A stretch of 64,000 bases of DNA from Achromobacter xylosoxidans (GCF_014490035.1 NZ_CP061008.1:4712001-4776000); one strand, 5' to 3'. Shown: positions 1 to 8,502, counted from the first letter of the stretch. A program made the numbers and translations. Notes: generated by a model from the letters alone, not told the origin.

Positions 1-1874
1 CGGCCGATCACCACGGGCTGGTCTTCCAGGCTGGGCACGTAGCGCTGACCAGCCAGCAACGCCTTGATGACACGATGCGTCAGCAGGTCGGGATAGCGGC
101 GGATGGGCGAGGTGAAGTGGCTGTAGCCGGGATAGGACAGGCCGAAGTGGCCCATGTTGTCGGGGCTGTAGACCGCCTGCTGCATGGAGCGCAGGCACAT
201 CGTCTGCAATAGCTGGTAGTCGGGGCGTCCGCGCACCGAATCCAGGAAATCGCCGTAATCCTTGGCCGTGGGCGTCTCGCCGCCGCCCAGCGACAGGCCC
301 ATGGTGCGCAGGAACTCGCGCAGCGATTGCAGGCGCTCGGGCGTGGGGCCTTCGTGGATGCGGTACAGGCCGGGATGCTTGCTGCGGGCCATGAAGTCTG
401 CCGCGCAGGTATTGGCGGCCAGCATGCACTCTTCAATCAGCTTGTGGGCATCGTTGCGCACCGACGGCACGATCTGTTCGATGCGGCCGAGCTCGTTGCA
501 GACGATCTTGGTTTCGACCGTGTCGAAGTCGATGGCGCCGCGCTTCTTGCGCCCTTGCGCCAGCAGTTGAAAGAGTTCGTACAGGTGCTGGACCTGGGGC
601 ATGACGCTGCGCATGGCGTGCGCGGCCGGACCGCCGGGCTGCTGCAGGGCGGCCCAGATGTTCGTATAGGTGGTGCGCGCATGCGAGTGCATGACCGCGT
701 TATAGAACTGGTAGGCGGTGACGGTGCCGGCCTTGGCGCCGCTGGCCGGAATGACCATGTCGCAAACCAGCACCAGGCGGTCGACGTCCGGGTTCAGCGA
801 ACACAAGCCGTTGGACAGGGACTCCGGCAGCATCGGGATGACCCGGCGCGGGAAGTACACGCTGGTGCCGCGTTCGATCGCGTCGTCGTCCAGGGCGTCA
901 CCCGGACGCACATAGTGGCTGACGTCGGCGATGGCCACCAGCAGGCGCCAGCCCGGACGCTTGCGCTGACCCGTGCCCAGCTCCACGGGTTCACAGTACA
1001 CCGCGTCGTCGAAGTCACGCGCGTCCTCGCCGTCGATGGTGATGAGCGGCACGTCGCGCAGGTCGACGCGGTCCTTGAGATCGGTCTTCCTGACCACGTC
1101 CGGCAGGCGGGCGGCCTGCTTGAGCGCGGCCTCGGAGAAATCGACCGGTACGTCGAACTTGCGCACCGCGATCTCGATCTCCATGCCGGGATCGTCGATC
1201 TCGCCTAGCACCTCGGCCACACGGCCCAGCGGCTGCGTATGGCGCGTGGGCTGCTCCATGATTTCAACCGCGACCACCTGCCCATGCTGGGCGCCGTTGG
1301 TGTCGCTGGGCGGAATCAGGATGTCATGCTTGATGCGCTGGTCCTCGGGCACGACGATGGACAGGCCATGCTCGTGCAGGAAGCGCCCCACCAGCTTGTT
1401 GGTACGGCGCTCAATGACTTCGACGATGGTGCCTTCCGGCTTGCCGCGGTATTCGCCAGTGGGCTTGACCAGTACGCGGTCGCCATGCAGCACCTTGAGC
1501 ATTTCGCGCGGCGACAGGAACAGGTCCGGGCCGCCGTCATCACGCAGCAGGAAGCCGAAGCCGTCGCGATGCCCCAGCACCTTGCCGGCAACGAAGTCCA
1601 GTTTGGTGGCCAGCAGCAACACGCCCTTGCGGTTGGGCATCAATTGGCCGTCGCGCTCCATGGCGCCCAGGCGGCGCTCAAATCCCACCATCGTCGCGGC
1701 GCGCTCGACGCCCATGCGTTCGGCCAGTTCCACCGGAGACAGCGGCGAGCCTGCGGCGCGCAGCGCTTTCAGGATGGCTTCACGGGACGGGACATCAGGA
1801 TCGAAGTCCGGCGGCGCTTCGGGCAAGGGTGTTGATCTGTTGTTATTCGATTCGTTATTCGATCGTTTTGCCAA
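1..1874 (-). CDS. rnr: Ribonuclease R (3' end outside the window)
   Basis: Processive 3'-5' exoribonuclease of the RNB family that degrades structured RNA. The visible 624 codons contain N-terminal winged-helix and cold-shock-type regions, the RNB catalytic stretch with the acidic cluster DARDFDDAV near residue 280, and the family signature HFTSPIRRYPDL near residue 588. The C-terminal S1 domain and basic tail lie beyond base 1. The start is read as TTG at 1874 (protein begins MAKRSNNESN), preceded by a weak ACGGAAA; no ATG in this frame precedes the conserved region. A downstream TTG at codon 17 is the alternative. The gene is transcribed away from the tRNA-Leu region. Identity is secure; only the exact start is uncertain. 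Confidence 0.95.
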   Translation of the reverse strand, partial: MAKRSNNESNNNRSTPLPEAPPDFDPDVPSREAILKALRAAGSPLSPVELAERMGVERAATMVGFERRLGAMERDGQLMPNRKGVLLLATKLDFVAGKVLGHRDGFGFLLRDDGGPDLFLSPREMLKVLHGDRVLVKPTGEYRGKPEGTIVEVIERRTNKLVGRFLHEHGLSIVVPEDQRIKHDILIPPSDTNGAQHGQVVAVEIMEQPTRHTQPLGRVAEVLGEIDDPGMEIEIAVRKFDVPVDFSEAALKQAARLPDVVRKTDLKDRVDLRDVPLITIDGEDARDFDDAVYCEPVELGTGQRKRPGWRLLVAIADVSHYVRPGDALDDDAIERGTSVYFPRRVIPMLPESLSNGLCSLNPDVDRLVLVCDMVIPASGAKAGTVTAYQFYNAVMHSHARTTYTNIWAALQQPGGPAAHAMRSVMPQVQHLYELFQLLAQGRKKRGAIDFDTVETKIVCNELGRIEQIVPSVRNDAHKLIEECMLAANTCAADFMARSKHPGLYRIHEGPTPERLQSLREFLRTMGLSLGGGETPTAKDYGDFLDSVRGRPDYQLLQTMCLRSMQQAVYSPDNMGHFGLSYPGYSHFTSPIRRYPDLLTHRVIKALLAGQRYVPSLEDQPVVIG

Positions 1875-1896
1875 AGCTAAAATTTCCGTATATAAT
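1869..1896 (+). promoter_or_regulatory. Candidate sigma-70 promoter reading toward tRNA-Leu
   Basis: TTGCCA at 1869-1874 and a perfect TATAAT at 1891-1896 are separated by 16 bp on the plus strand. The -35 hexamer overlaps the rnr start codon on the opposite strand. Transcription would run 220 nt before reaching the first tRNA-Leu. No coding sequence lies between, so this may give a tRNA precursor with a long 5' leader, or a separate small RNA. The element match is direct; activity is inferred. Confidence 0.45.
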
Positions 1897-2117
1897 GCGC
1901 AGCTTCTGTGGTTCGCCCAAGGCTGAACACTGAAGCAGAAAATGGTCAGAAGGGCCGGGAAGTTTAAAACCCAGCCGGGGTTTGAAAAGCAAGTTGCTTA
2001 AAAACCTTATTGTAGAACCAACTGCACTTTGGACGCATGTTTTAGTTAATGTGTTTTAACTGAAGCGATGCAACTAGAGCGGCAGCGTATCACATACTTC
2101 TGACAGTATCTCTCAGT

Positions 2118-2202
2118 GCCCAGGTGGCGGAATTGGTAGACGCGCATGGTTCAGGTCCATGTGCCGCAAGGTGTGGAGGTTCGAGTCCTCTCCTGGGCAC
2201 CA
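2118..2202 (+). tRNA. tRNA-Leu (anticodon CAG), copy 1
   Basis: The 85-nt cloverleaf has acceptor arm GCCCAGG paired with CCTGGGC, a class II long variable arm, anticodon stem CATGG/CCATG and loop TTCAGGT exposing CAG, T-loop TTCGAGT, and an encoded CCA end. It is identical in all 85 positions to the copy at 3087-3171. A strong terminator follows 48 nt downstream. Confidence 0.98.
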
Positions 2203-2250
2203 CGGAATTTCAATCAAGACCATGCAAGCCGGTCTTGATGGCAAAAGCTA

Positions 2251-2286
2251 AAAAGCCCCGGAAATCGCAAGATTTCCGGGGCTTTT
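2251..2286. terminator. Bidirectional rho-independent terminator
   Basis: A perfect 16-bp stem (AAAAGCCCCGGAAATC and its complement) closes a GCAA tetraloop. T-runs flank it on both strands. It ends the first tRNA-Leu transcript on the plus strand and the DTW-domain gene on the minus strand. Confidence 0.92.
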
Positions 2287-2313
2287 GCTTTGCATCGCCC
2301 TACCCTCGTCGCT

Positions 2314-2925
2314 TCAACGCCACGGCACCTTGCGATTCAAATGATGCCGCGCATACAGGTCGGCGCCCATGCCGTCGATCTGACCGTCGATCAAGGCCTC
2401 GAAAGGCTTTAACAACGCATCGAAATTCATCGGCGCCTCAAGCGCATTCAAGGCATGCGTCACAGCCTCTATCGTCGACAGCGCACCTGGCACGTCGGCG
2501 TGGCGAACCCGGTAGCGCGTGGAAAGTCCCGCAGGCAGCATCACGCGCGGCAACGCGGCAAGCCCGGGATTGATATGCAGCAGCTTGCGCGCATGCCCCC
2601 AGGTGCCGTCGGGCACGATCAATCTGATCGGCGCGCCAAGCTCCTGCCCATAACCCGGCGTCAGTACCTCAGCGCCTTCGCCCGGAAACAGCAGGCGCGG
2701 CAGATAGCCCGGCAACGCCCAATCGTCTTCCGAAAAATATTCGCCGACGACGCGGCGCGCGCCATCCAGGCCCAGCACAGCCAGCCTCGCGGTGTTCAAG
2801 GCATGGCGCGCCTCGCTCGGATGCTGCAGCACCACCACTTGGGTGCGGCAGGAAAGCGAGGGAATCAGCGCGCACAGGCAGTGCGATAGAGGACGCAGGC
2901 AACGCGTGCAGAGGGTACGGGACAT
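2314..2925 (-). CDS. tapT: DTW-domain tRNA-uridine aminocarboxypropyltransferase
   Basis: The 203-residue protein belongs to the DTW/TapT family, which transfers the 3-amino-3-carboxypropyl group of SAM to a tRNA uridine (acp3U). Visible features are an N-terminal zinc-type Cys cluster (C6, C9, C16, C18), HPSE at 35-38, and the family hallmark DGTW at 106-109. The gene sits alone between two identical tRNA-Leu genes and reads opposite to them. The ATG at 2925 gives the full zinc motif and a normal family length. The ribosome-binding site is weak (GGGGCG-like). The family call is firm; the exact modified position is taken from E. coli TapT. Confidence 0.88.
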   Translation of the reverse strand: MSRTLCTRCLRPLSHCLCALIPSLSCRTQVVVLQHPSEARHALNTARLAVLGLDGARRVVGEYFSEDDWALPGYLPRLLFPGEGAEVLTPGYGQELGAPIRLIVPDGTWGHARKLLHINPGLAALPRVMLPAGLSTRYRVRHADVPGALSTIEAVTHALNALEAPMNFDALLKPFEALIDGQIDGMGADLYARHHLNRKVPWR

Positions 2926-2995
2926 GGGGCGACACTATATCGAAAGTTCGAAAGCGGCCCGGCAGCAAAAAAACATGAAAAAAAAGCCACACGAC

Positions 2996-3024
2996 TTGCA
3001 CACTTCAAAAAAAGTGTGCATAAT
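2996..3024 (+). promoter_or_regulatory. Promoter of tRNA-Leu copy 2 with embedded dyad
   Basis: TTGCAC (2996-3001), a 17-bp spacer and CATAAT (3019-3024) form a good sigma-70 promoter about 60 bp upstream of the second tRNA-Leu. The spacer carries inverted repeats GCACACTT (2998-3005) and AAGTGTGC (3012-3019) that overlap both hexamers. This could be an operator, or simply a feature of the core promoter. Confidence 0.6.
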
Positions 3025-3086
3025 CTCATTCCTCTGCTGCTGAACAAGAAACAACGCGAAAGCGAAGCGACAAGTAAAGCATCAGC

Positions 3087-3171
3087 GCCCAGGTGGCGGA
3101 ATTGGTAGACGCGCATGGTTCAGGTCCATGTGCCGCAAGGTGTGGAGGTTCGAGTCCTCTCCTGGGCACCA
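3087..3171 (+). tRNA. tRNA-Leu (anticodon CAG), copy 2
   Basis: The 85-nt class II tRNA is identical to copy 1 at 2118-2202, including the CAG anticodon and encoded CCA. It has its own promoter and its own terminator, so it is a separate transcription unit rather than part of a tandem precursor. Confidence 0.98.
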
Positions 3172-3205
3172 ATTATTACATCACGAGGTACCTGCGTGAT
3201 GCGCC

Positions 3206-3242
3206 AAAAAAACCCCGAACGCGTAAGCGTCCGGGGTTTTTT
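3206..3242 (+). terminator. Rho-independent terminator after tRNA-Leu copy 2
   Basis: AAAAAACCCCG and ACGC pair with GCGT and CGGGGTTTTTT around a GTAA loop, with one mismatch, followed by a T-rich tract. Its sequence differs from the terminator after copy 1, so the duplicated unit is the tRNA alone. Confidence 0.88.
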
Positions 3243-3326
3243 CTTTGTCCGGCCCTTTTCTTTATCCAGCCTGTTTGATTGCCCGACCCGGCTCACAGGC
3301 AGACGCTTTGAGCCGGGCGGCCCGCC

Positions 3327-3770
3327 TTACTTCAGCACGCGAGTCATGACCACGTGCGGAATACCGGCCTCGACGAATTCCTCGCCTTCCACATTGAAGC
3401 CATGGGCTTGGTAGAAGCCCGCCGCGTGCGTCTGCGCGTGCAGCACCAGCATGCGATGGCCGTCGCCATGCCCCTGTTCGATCAGCGCGTCCAGCAACTG
3501 ACTGCCGACGCCCATGCCACGGGCCTTCTTGTGGACCGCCATGCGGCCGATATGGCCATCGGGCAGAAGCCGGCCCGTGCCCATCGGCGTGCCGTCCGGG
3601 CCGTATGCCACGGCGTGCACCGACACGGCGTCATCGTCGTCCAGCTCGACCTCGGGCGGCACTTTCTGTTCGACGACGAACACTTCGTGGCGCACCGAAT
3701 ACGCGTCGTCGCGCAAACGGTCCCAGGTTCCCAGGGCGATACGCACCGTTGCTTGTTTGTTGGTCGACAT
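3327..3770 (-). CDS. GNAT family N-acetyltransferase (ElaA-like)
   Basis: The 148-residue single-domain protein has the GNAT acetyl-CoA pyrophosphate loop RGMGVG at about residues 84-89 and the conserved strand-turn GFYQAHGF region near the C-terminus. The start is ATG 3770 (MSTNKQ), because GAGGG lies 6 nt upstream; earlier in-frame ATGs lack a good site. The substrate cannot be told from sequence. The gene stands alone, divergent from the EamA transporter. Confidence 0.85.
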   Translation of the reverse strand: MSTNKQATVRIALGTWDRLRDDAYSVRHEVFVVEQKVPPEVELDDDDAVSVHAVAYGPDGTPMGTGRLLPDGHIGRMAVHKKARGMGVGSQLLDALIEQGHGDGHRMLVLHAQTHAAGFYQAHGFNVEGEEFVEAGIPHVVMTRVLK

Positions 3771-3835
3771 GTCCATCCCTCGCGTGCAGCAAATGAATAA
3801 AAGAATCCTAAACCCCATTTTGGCAGGGATGAACA

Positions 3836-4783
3836 ATGGCCAAAAGGGGGTACGATCGCGGCTTGCCCACGTCGTCCATGTTCCCCCACATGCCGCCTGC
3901 CGCTCCCCCCGCCTGGTTGAAAGCCGCGCCCGCGCTCTTCCTGCTTCTCTGGTCCAGCGGTTTCGTCGTGCTCAAAGTGGGCCTGGCCTATGCCGACCCC
4001 ATGACGTTCCTGGCGCTGCGCTACGCCTGCGTGGTGCTGATACTTGCGCCCTTCATGCTGTTCCTGCGCCCGCCGCTGCCGCGCGGCGCCAGTGCCTGGG
4101 GCCACCTGGCGATGGTCGGGCTGCTGTTGCAGGCAGGCTACTTCTGCTTTACCTACCTTTCGCTCAAACAGGGGATGTCGGCCGGCGCCCTGGCGCTGAT
4201 CACGTCGCTGCAACCCATCCTGATCGGCCTGCTGGCGCCGGTGATTGCGCACGAGAAGGTCGATGCCCGCCGTTGGGCAGGCTTGGGGCTGGGGGTATCG
4301 GGCGCGGCGCTCGTGATCATCGCCAAGGCCTCGATCGACGTGATCTCTCCGCTGGGCCTGGCGTTCGCCATCAGCGCCCTGCTCTGCATCACCGGCGGCA
4401 CGCTGTATGAAAAGCGCTTTGGCGTGCAGACGCATCCCGTCACCTCGAACATGGTGCAGTACGCGGTCGGCCTGATCGCCACCGCGCCGCTGGCGTTCTG
4501 GCTGGAGCCGATGCACATCGAATGGACCGGGCCCCTGCTGGGTTCGCTGGCTTACCTGGTCGTGGGCAATTCACTGGTGGCGATCACCTTGCTGCTGACC
4601 ATGATCCGCTACGGCGAGGCCTCGCGCGTGTCGGCGCTGTTCTTCCTGGTGCCGCCTTGCACCGCCATCATTGCGCTGATCATCCTGGGCGAAGCCATTC
4701 CCGCGCTGGCCTGGCCGGGCATGGCGCTGGCGGCGCTCGGCATCCTGCTGGTGACGCGCACGGCGCGCACCGCCGCCAAGTAG
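3836..4783 (+). CDS. EamA/DMT family permease
   Basis: The 315-residue inner-membrane protein has about ten hydrophobic segments arranged as two EamA repeats, typical of drug/metabolite transporters that export amino acids or related metabolites. The start at 3836 has AGGGA 7 nt upstream. An ATG at 3878 (MFPHMPP) would begin just before the first helix and is a possible alternative. The next gene follows after 27 bp on the same strand, so co-transcription is likely. The substrate is unknown. Confidence 0.85.
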   Translation: MAKRGYDRGLPTSSMFPHMPPAAPPAWLKAAPALFLLLWSSGFVVLKVGLAYADPMTFLALRYACVVLILAPFMLFLRPPLPRGASAWGHLAMVGLLLQAGYFCFTYLSLKQGMSAGALALITSLQPILIGLLAPVIAHEKVDARRWAGLGLGVSGAALVIIAKASIDVISPLGLAFAISALLCITGGTLYEKRFGVQTHPVTSNMVQYAVGLIATAPLAFWLEPMHIEWTGPLLGSLAYLVVGNSLVAITLLLTMIRYGEASRVSALFFLVPPCTAIIALIILGEAIPALAWPGMALAALGILLVTRTARTAAK

Positions 4784-4810
4784 AATGAGCGCCCCACCAG
4801 ATCCCTGCCC

Positions 4811-5755
4811 ATGAACGCTGTCGTTACCTCCGCCCTGCCGGTCTTCGCGCTGATCCTGACCGGCTGGCTAGCCGCCCGTTGGCGCATCCTGGGCGCCGGC
4901 GCCACCGACGCGCTGAACCGCTATGTCGTCTATTTGTCGCTGCCCGCGCTGCTGTTCCGCGCCATGACGCAGGTGGACCTGACGCACATGGCGCACTGGG
5001 GTTTCGTGGGCGCCTTCGCGGGTGGCATCGCCGTCACGTTCCTGGCCTCGTTTCTCGGCGCGCGCCGCACGCAGCGCGCGCTGACCGACCGTGGCATCCA
5101 GGGCCTGGCCGCGTCCTATGCCAACGCGGGCTACATGGGCATTCCGCTGTGCCTGGCGCTGTTGGGCCCTGACAGCATGGCGCCCGCCACATTCACCACC
5201 CTGCTCACCGCCAGCGTGCTGTTCGGCTTCGCCATCGCCTTGATCGAGTTCGACCGCCAGCAGACGCCCAACCTGTCCTTGACCCTGTTCAAGGTCGGCC
5301 GCGCGCTGCTGCGCAACCCGCTGCTGGCGGCGCCGCTGCTGGGCCTGGCCTGGGCTTTCACCGGCCTCGCGCTGCCGGAGGGCGTGGACCGCTACGTAGC
5401 CTTGCTGGGCGCGTCCGCCAGTCCCTGCGCCCTGGTCACGATCGGCCTGTTCCTGGCGCAGACGGAGACGTCCAGCTCGGGGCCCGGCGTCATGCGCCTG
5501 GTCGCCGGCAAGCTGCTGCTGCAGCCCGCCGTCACGGCAGTGCTGGCGTTCTACGTCTTCGCCATGCCGCCAGTGTGGGCCTGGACCGCCGTGCTGATGA
5601 GCGCGCTGCCCATCGGCACCGGCCCTTTCATGCTGGCCCAGATGTACGGCCGCGACGCCCGCGTGACCTCGCGCGCCATCCTGGTTTCCACCGTCGCATC
5701 GGTGCTGACCGTCAGCCTGCTGGTCGCCTGGATCAGCGCACACCCGATCTCCTGA
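4811..5755 (+). CDS. AEC family transporter (auxin efflux carrier type)
   Basis: The 314-residue membrane protein has ten predicted helices in the AEC arrangement (N-terminal FALILTGWLAARW, a central polar loop after RQQTPNLS, then a second helix bundle). Bacterial members carry malonate, malate or other organic acids, so the plant name is only historical. It is the middle gene of a close three-permease run. Confidence 0.85.
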   Translation: MNAVVTSALPVFALILTGWLAARWRILGAGATDALNRYVVYLSLPALLFRAMTQVDLTHMAHWGFVGAFAGGIAVTFLASFLGARRTQRALTDRGIQGLAASYANAGYMGIPLCLALLGPDSMAPATFTTLLTASVLFGFAIALIEFDRQQTPNLSLTLFKVGRALLRNPLLAAPLLGLAWAFTGLALPEGVDRYVALLGASASPCALVTIGLFLAQTETSSSGPGVMRLVAGKLLLQPAVTAVLAFYVFAMPPVWAWTAVLMSALPIGTGPFMLAQMYGRDARVTSRAILVSTVASVLTVSLLVAWISAHPIS

Positions 5756-5767
5756 TTGCTCTTCATC

Positions 5768-7048
5768 ATGTTGCTCGCCGTCGCCATCTTCGTACTCACC
5801 ATCACGCTGGTCATCTGGCAGCCCAGGGGCCTGTCGATCGGCTGGAGCGCCGTGCTGGGCGCGGCGCTTGCCCTGGCCACGGGCGTGGTCCACCTGGCCG
5901 ACATCGCGGATGTCTGGCGCATTGTCTGGAACGCGACCGCCACCTTCATCGCCATCATCGTCACCAGCCTGATCCTGGACGAGGCCGGCTTTTTCGAATG
6001 GTCCGCGCTGCACGTGGCGCGCTGGGGCGGCGGCCGCGGCCGGCTGCTGTTCGTATTGATCGTGCTGCTGGGCGCCGCCGTGTCCGCCCTGTTCGCCAAC
6101 GACGGCGCGGCGCTGATCCTTACGCCCATCGTCATGGAAATGCTGGTGGCGCTGGGCTTCGGCCCCGGCGCATCGCTGGCCTTCGTGATGGCTGCGGGCT
6201 TCATCGCGGACACGGGCAGCATCGCGCTGATCGTATCCAACCTGGTCAACATCGTGTCGGCCGACTTCTTCAATATCGGCTTCGGCGAGTACGCATCGGT
6301 AATGCTGCCGGTGAACCTGATGGCCGTGGCGTCCACGCTGGGGGTGCTGCTGCTGTTTTTCCACCGCAGCATTCCGCCGCGCTACGACGTGAGCCAGTTG
6401 CCCGCGCCCGCGTCCGCCATCCGCGACCTGACCACCTTCCGCGCCGGCTGGGTCGTGCTGACCCTGCTGCTGGCGGGCTTTTTCATCCTGGAACCCATGG
6501 GCATCCCGGTCAGCGCCATCGCCGCCGTCGGCGCGCTGGGCCTGCTGCTGATCGCGGGACGGCAGCACATCGTCGGCACGCGCCGCATCATGCGCGAGGC
6601 GCCCTGGCACATCGTGGTGTTCTCGCTGGGCATGTACCTGGTGGTGTATGGCCTGCGCAACGCCGGCCTGACCGCGCACCTGGCGCAAGTGCTGGACCGC
6701 TGCGCGGAATACGGCGTCTGGGGCGCGGCGATGGGCACGGGCCTCATCACCGCCTTCCTGTCGTCCATCATGAACAACCTGCCTACCGTGCTGGTGGGCG
6801 CGCTGTCGATCGCGGACACCAGCGCCACGGGAGCCGTGAAGGACGCAATGATCTACGCCAACATCATCGGCAGCGATCTGGGTCCCAAGATCACGCCTAT
6901 CGGCAGCCTGGCCACGCTGCTGTGGCTGCACGTGCTGGCGCGCAAGGGTCTGCGCATCACTTGGGGCTACTACTTCAAGGTCGGCATCGTGCTGACCTTG
7001 CCGGTGCTGCTGCTGACGCTGGCCGCGCTGGCTTGGCGCCTGCAGTAA
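5768..7048 (+). CDS. arsB: Arsenite efflux permease ArsB
   Basis: The 426-residue, roughly twelve-helix pump extrudes arsenite or antimonite using the proton gradient. The sequence is close to E. coli ArsB as I recall it, with matching blocks such as [49 protein letters not shown] and [16 protein letters not shown]. The start is ATG 5768 ([11 protein letters not shown]), matching the family start. An in-frame TTG at 5756, right after the upstream stop, would add four residues. No arsR, arsC or arsH is adjacent, which is unusual. Identification is strong; regulation by arsenic is not visible here. Confidence 0.93.
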   Translation: MLLAVAIFVLTITLVIWQPRGLSIGWSAVLGAALALATGVVHLADIADVWRIVWNATATFIAIIVTSLILDEAGFFEWSALHVARWGGGRGRLLFVLIVLLGAAVSALFANDGAALILTPIVMEMLVALGFGPGASLAFVMAAGFIADTGSIALIVSNLVNIVSADFFNIGFGEYASVMLPVNLMAVASTLGVLLLFFHRSIPPRYDVSQLPAPASAIRDLTTFRAGWVVLTLLLAGFFILEPMGIPVSAIAAVGALGLLLIAGRQHIVGTRRIMREAPWHIVVFSLGMYLVVYGLRNAGLTAHLAQVLDRCAEYGVWGAAMGTGLITAFLSSIMNNLPTVLVGALSIADTSATGAVKDAMIYANIIGSDLGPKITPIGSLATLLWLHVLARKGLRITWGYYFKVGIVLTLPVLLLTLAALAWRLQ

Positions 7049-7052
7049 ACTT

Positions 7053-7080
7053 CTATATAGCTTTTAGTTATATAAAAGGC
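7053..7080. promoter_or_regulatory. AT-rich dyad upstream of the YeeE/YedE gene
   Basis: CTATATAG (7053-7060) and TTATATAA (7068-7075) are two palindromic AT-rich boxes in an otherwise GC-rich gap of 143 bp before the thiosulfate-type channel. They could be a binding site for a sulfur regulator such as CysB, or an UP or -10 element. The base composition and symmetry are seen; the regulator is a guess. Confidence 0.35.
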
Positions 7081-7191
7081 ATTAATCGGTGTTTTGATCC
7101 AGCCGTCCACCGCTTTAGACTTCCAACCATCACACGGGTGCCTGCGCGCGCCCGTTTTGCTTTCTTACGTATCAAGTTCCGGGACTCGCCC

Positions 7192-8418
7192 ATGAGCACC
7201 AACGCCTCGACTCTCCCCCTGCCTTCCTCGGCCCTGCCGCCCATCCAGATCAACCGCAAGCCGCTCTGGATCGCCCTGCTGCTGGTGCTGGCGGGCGCCC
7301 TGTACCTGCATGAGACCGTCAGCTGGCGCCAGGGCGCGCTGTGGATCGTCGGCGCCCTGCTGGGCGTGACCCTGTACCACGCCTCCTTCGGCTTCACGCA
7401 GGCCTGGCGCGTGTTCGTGTCCGACCGCCGCGGCGCGGGGCTGCGCGCGCAGATGCTGATGCTGGCCGCGGGCGTGCTGCTGTTCTTCCCCTTCCTGGCG
7501 GCCGGCACGCTGTTTGGCCAACCCGTCAGCGGCTTCGTGTCGCCCCCGGGAGTCTCAGTCCTGCTGGGCGCCTTCCTGTTCGGCATCGGCATGCAACTGG
7601 GCGGCGGCTGCGCCTCGGGTACGCTGTTCGCGGTCGGCGGCGGCAACACCCGCATGGTGGTCACGCTGCTGTTCTTCATCATCGGCTCGGTCATTGCGAC
7701 CGCCAACTTCGGCTGGTGGTCGAGCCTGCCGGCGCTGGCGCCGACCTCGCTGATCAAGACCTGGGGCCTGGCGCCCGCGCTGGCCATCAACCTGGCCGTG
7801 TTCGCGCTGATCGCGTGGGCGGCCACGGCGCTGGAGAAGCGCCGCCACGGCCATGTGATCTCGTTCGCCTCGCGCACCGCGCGCCCGGCCTCCCTGCTGC
7901 AAGGCCCCTGGCCGCTGATCTGGGGCGGCGTGGCGCTGGTCGCGCTGAACTTCGCCACGCTGGCGCTGGCTGGCCGCCCCTGGGGCATCACGTCCGCCTT
8001 CGCGCTGTGGGGCGCCAAGACCCTCGACGCCTTGGGCGGCGACGTGGCCACCTGGGCCTACTGGGCCAAGCAGCCCTCGCTGGCCGCGCCGCTGCGCCAG
8101 GACGTCACCACCGTCATGGACATCGGCCTGATGCTGGGCGCGCTGGCCGCGGCCAGCGCCGCCGGCAAGTTCGCGCCCATCTGGAAGGTGCCGGCCCGCT
8201 CGCTGGCCGGCGCCGTCATCGGCGGCCTGCTGCTGGGCTATGGTTCGCGCCTGGCCTTCGGCTGCAATATCGGCGCCTACTTCAGCGGCATCCTGTCGGG
8301 CAGCCTGCATGCCTGGCTGTGGCTGCCGGCCGCCTTCGCCGGCAGCGCCCTGGGTGTGCGCCTGCGCCCCGCCTTCGGCCTCGCCGTCGAAAAGACCCCG
8401 GCGGCGTCCAGCTGCTGA
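7192..8418 (+). CDS. YeeE/YedE family thiosulfate-type transporter
   Basis: The 408-residue inner-membrane protein of the YeeE/YedE (TsuA) family moves thiosulfate or other sulfur species. It carries the two family signatures around functional cysteines: GGGCASGTLF with C140 and FGCNIGAYFSG with C358, each in one half of an internally repeated fold. A hydrophilic N-terminus of about 22 residues precedes the first helix. The start ATG 7192 follows a GGGACTCGCCC stretch. No TusA-like gene is adjacent. The substrate is inferred from characterised TsuA proteins. Confidence 0.88.
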   Translation: MSTNASTLPLPSSALPPIQINRKPLWIALLLVLAGALYLHETVSWRQGALWIVGALLGVTLYHASFGFTQAWRVFVSDRRGAGLRAQMLMLAAGVLLFFPFLAAGTLFGQPVSGFVSPPGVSVLLGAFLFGIGMQLGGGCASGTLFAVGGGNTRMVVTLLFFIIGSVIATANFGWWSSLPALAPTSLIKTWGLAPALAINLAVFALIAWAATALEKRRHGHVISFASRTARPASLLQGPWPLIWGGVALVALNFATLALAGRPWGITSAFALWGAKTLDALGGDVATWAYWAKQPSLAAPLRQDVTTVMDIGLMLGALAAASAAGKFAPIWKVPARSLAGAVIGGLLLGYGSRLAFGCNIGAYFSGILSGSLHAWLWLPAAFAGSALGVRLRPAFGLAVEKTPAASSC

Positions 8419-8430
8419 GAAACAGTATTC

Positions 8431-8465
8431 CAGGGCTGTCCGCTGGCACGGCGGGACAGCTCCTG
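8431..8465 (+). other. GC-rich stem-loop after the YeeE/YedE gene
   Basis: CAGGGCTGTCCGC pairs with GCGGGACAGCTCCTG across a short loop with minor mismatches. There is no T-run, so it is a processing or attenuating stem rather than a clear terminator. It precedes the glutamate-synthase-like gene. Confidence 0.4.
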
Positions 8466-8502
8466 GTGTATGGTTGCTCCATCCCGAAATACGGAGATGG
8501 AC

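Noticed and set aside
327-1835. Plus-strand frames across rnr
   Set aside because: RNase R motifs lie on the minus strand in one continuous frame; the plus-strand frames have no conserved domain.
2124-2573. A frame starting inside tRNA-Leu (and its twin at 3093-3278)
   Set aside because: They begin inside the two tRNA genes and cross their terminators.
4868-6931. A 687-codon minus-strand frame rich in Gln, His, Arg and Asp
   Set aside because: It is a shadow of the AEC and arsB genes on the plus strand; the composition is typical of an antisense frame in GC-rich DNA and has no domain.
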